5,437 nucleotides of DNA from Geobacter sp. (GTDB taxonomy: Bacteria; Desulfobacterota; Desulfuromonadia; Geobacterales; Pseudopelobacteraceae): contig DAIERH010000165.1 in NCBI GenBank assembly GCA_027346925.1, positions 1 through 5,437 of the forward strand. Reading direction: 5' to 3'. Positions 4,685-5,437 of the stretch are shown in pieces; positions within the stretch are counted from its first letter, which is position 1, and each line of letters begins with the position of its first letter. The notes beneath the pieces are model-generated. The model did not search any database and had not been told where the DNA came from. It saw only the letters and a program-made list of their open reading frames with translations. A program made the position numbers and the translations under genes.

Positions 4685-5305
4685 ATGAGGCGAATTCCAG
4701 TAATAATTGTAATAGCTGTTGCGGTCACGGTCATGCGCACAAATTGCCATGCCGGCTGTAACTGCGACGATTGGGTGAAAAAAGACGGTTATTGCGTTGA
4801 TTATATCAAAACCAAAATCCCCGCATTCCCGATTCCCAATAATGCTGTCGAAATTGAAGCCCTCAAAAACAAGGAGATCCCGGAAGTCACTGAAGGTGAT
4901 GTTGCCATATTCGATCTCGGCAATTATTGGCATGTTTCATACGTGGAAAAGGTGCACCTGGACAGGCAAGGCAATGCAACGGCAATCGACGTGAGCGAGA
5001 TGAATTTTGGCAGGCGGATGTCGTTCAATGAGTATAAAAACAAATGGAGCCCAAAGAACAAGAGTGAATGGAAGAGAGCGCTCTGTTGCGGGGTCACGGA
5101 CAAATACGGCCGGACGAGTGTGCGAAAGAACATCCCGCTGAATGCCGTCAAGCAAATCTGGTCCCCAATCCCTGCCACGTCCGAAGGCGTTGCCGGAAGA
5201 CACGATGACACCGTCCTCGACAGGGTAACGGAAGCCCTGAACCGGTTCTTTCTTTTCGCGAAAAGAGAACTCTCAATTACCGGTTCAAGCCACCCGGTGA
5301 TGTAG
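4685..5305 (+). CDS. secreted CHAP-domain cysteine peptidase/amidase
   Basis: The product is 206 residues with an N-terminal signal peptide: MRR, a hydrophobic core (IPVIIVIAVAVTVM) and a likely cut after CHA at residue 23. CHAP enzymes are papain-like and cleave peptide or amide bonds in peptidoglycan (or glutathionyl-spermidine in some members). The CHAP signature is complete: Cys37 in GYCVDYIKTK, the GDVAIFDL strand (71-78), His83 in YWHVSYVEKV (81-90), and Glu105/Asn107 in DVSEMNFG (102-109). The C-terminal 95 residues have no recognised domain. Extra cysteines (25, 27, 134, 135) could form disulfides after export. The start at 4685 is supported by GAGGAAA at 4671-4677; an in-frame ATG at 4640 lacks a ribosome binding site and would bury the signal peptide. 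Codons are visibly richer in A and T than in the left-hand genes, which suggests transfer. It may act in cell-wall remodelling or as an antibacterial enzyme; no immunity gene is seen. Confidence 0.88.
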   Translation: MRRIPVIIVIAVAVTVMRTNCHAGCNCDDWVKKDGYCVDYIKTKIPAFPIPNNAVEIEALKNKEIPEVTEGDVAIFDLGNYWHVSYVEKVHLDRQGNATAIDVSEMNFGRRMSFNEYKNKWSPKNKSEWKRALCCGVTDKYGRTSVRKNIPLNAVKQIWSPIPATSEGVAGRHDDTVLDRVTEALNRFFLFAKRELSITGSSHPVM

Positions 5306-5335
5306 AATCCCTTAAGGCCGTTTCTGCGCGCCAGC

Positions 5336-5354
5336 GCTGGGAACAAGGCCCAGC
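5336..5354. repeat. hairpin downstream of the CHAP gene
   Basis: GCTGGG (5336-5341) and CCCAGC (5349-5354) are exact inverted copies around a 7-base loop, starting 30 bases after the CHAP stop. The following bases, ATAACATACC, are not a T tract, so this is at best a weak terminator. Confidence 0.35.
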
Positions 5355-5374
5355 ATAACATACCCTCCCCCATC

Positions 5375-5407
5375 AGACCGCGCATGCGGTCTTCCCGCTC
5401 AGGCTTC
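5375..5407 (-). other. possible group II intron domain V or its remnant
   Basis: Read on the minus strand, this 33-base segment has the order AAGCC, a short gap, GCGG, GAAGA loop, CCGCATG, then CGCGGTCT, followed by TGATGGGGGAGGG. From memory, domain V of many bacterial group II introns has AAGCCGTGTGCGG, a GAAA loop, CCGCACG and CACGGTTT, then TGATGAGGGG. The order and the AGC triad match, with one base fewer on the 5' arm and several substitutions. If real, the reverse transcriptase gene would lie beyond the right edge. No matching domain VI is evident after it. A competing fold is a perfect 7-bp hairpin, AGACCGC (5375-5381) with GCGGTCT (5386-5392), which could simply be a repeat or terminator element. 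Confidence 0.3.
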
Positions 5408-5437
5408 CCCGGGTTCTTCACTGCAAGATAAATCTTT

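Noticed and set aside
4924..5421. Minus-strand open frame of 165 codons opposite the CHAP gene
   Set aside because: It mostly shadows the CHAP gene; only its first 30 or so codons cover separate DNA, and those are better explained by the hairpins or the possible intron remnant.

Overview
The window looks like chromosomal DNA from a high-GC bacterium. The chemotaxis proteins, the IHF-type DNA-binding protein and the codon use resemble those of Geobacter and its relatives (Desulfuromonadia). That placement is an inference from recall; there is no rRNA or other marker here to fix it.

Left part (1-3303, all on the minus strand): a compact chemosensory gene set transcribed right to left. The order is a CheW adaptor (2785-3303), a second and strongly divergent CheW-like protein (2348-2788), a full-length membrane chemoreceptor with a HAMP domain (348-2351), and the first 98 codons of a second receptor with a Cache-type sensor (1-294), which runs off the left edge. 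The first two junctions are 4-base ATGA overlaps and the last gap is only 53 bases, so this reads as one operon. No CheA, CheY, CheR or CheB is visible. The adaptors and receptors must either feed a kinase encoded elsewhere or be followed by one beyond the left edge.

Centre (3304-3589): a divergent control region. It has a consensus TATAAT and a perfect 16-bp AT-rich palindrome on the operon side, a GC-rich inverted repeat in the middle, and a sigma70-like promoter followed by an 11-bp leader hairpin on the rightward side. The rightward promoter serves a small unrecognised 83-residue protein (3590-3841). An IHF alpha-type DNA-bending protein (3955-4236) follows, with its own promoter and a strong ribosome binding site.

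Right part (4237-5437): about 450 bases with little certain content apart from a possible 47-residue minus-strand ORF (4467-4610). Next comes a secreted CHAP-domain peptidase/amidase (4685-5305) whose base composition is visibly more AT-rich than its neighbours, which suggests acquired DNA. The last 130 bases hold two hairpins. Read on the minus strand, part of this segment resembles domain V of a group II intron, so the right edge may be the 3' end or a remnant of such an element. This is tentative.

The most interesting signals are the paired divergence of the CheW-like protein and the receptor tip it would bind, the palindrome in the operon leader, the hairpin leader of the small protein, and the possible intron remnant beside the CHAP gene.
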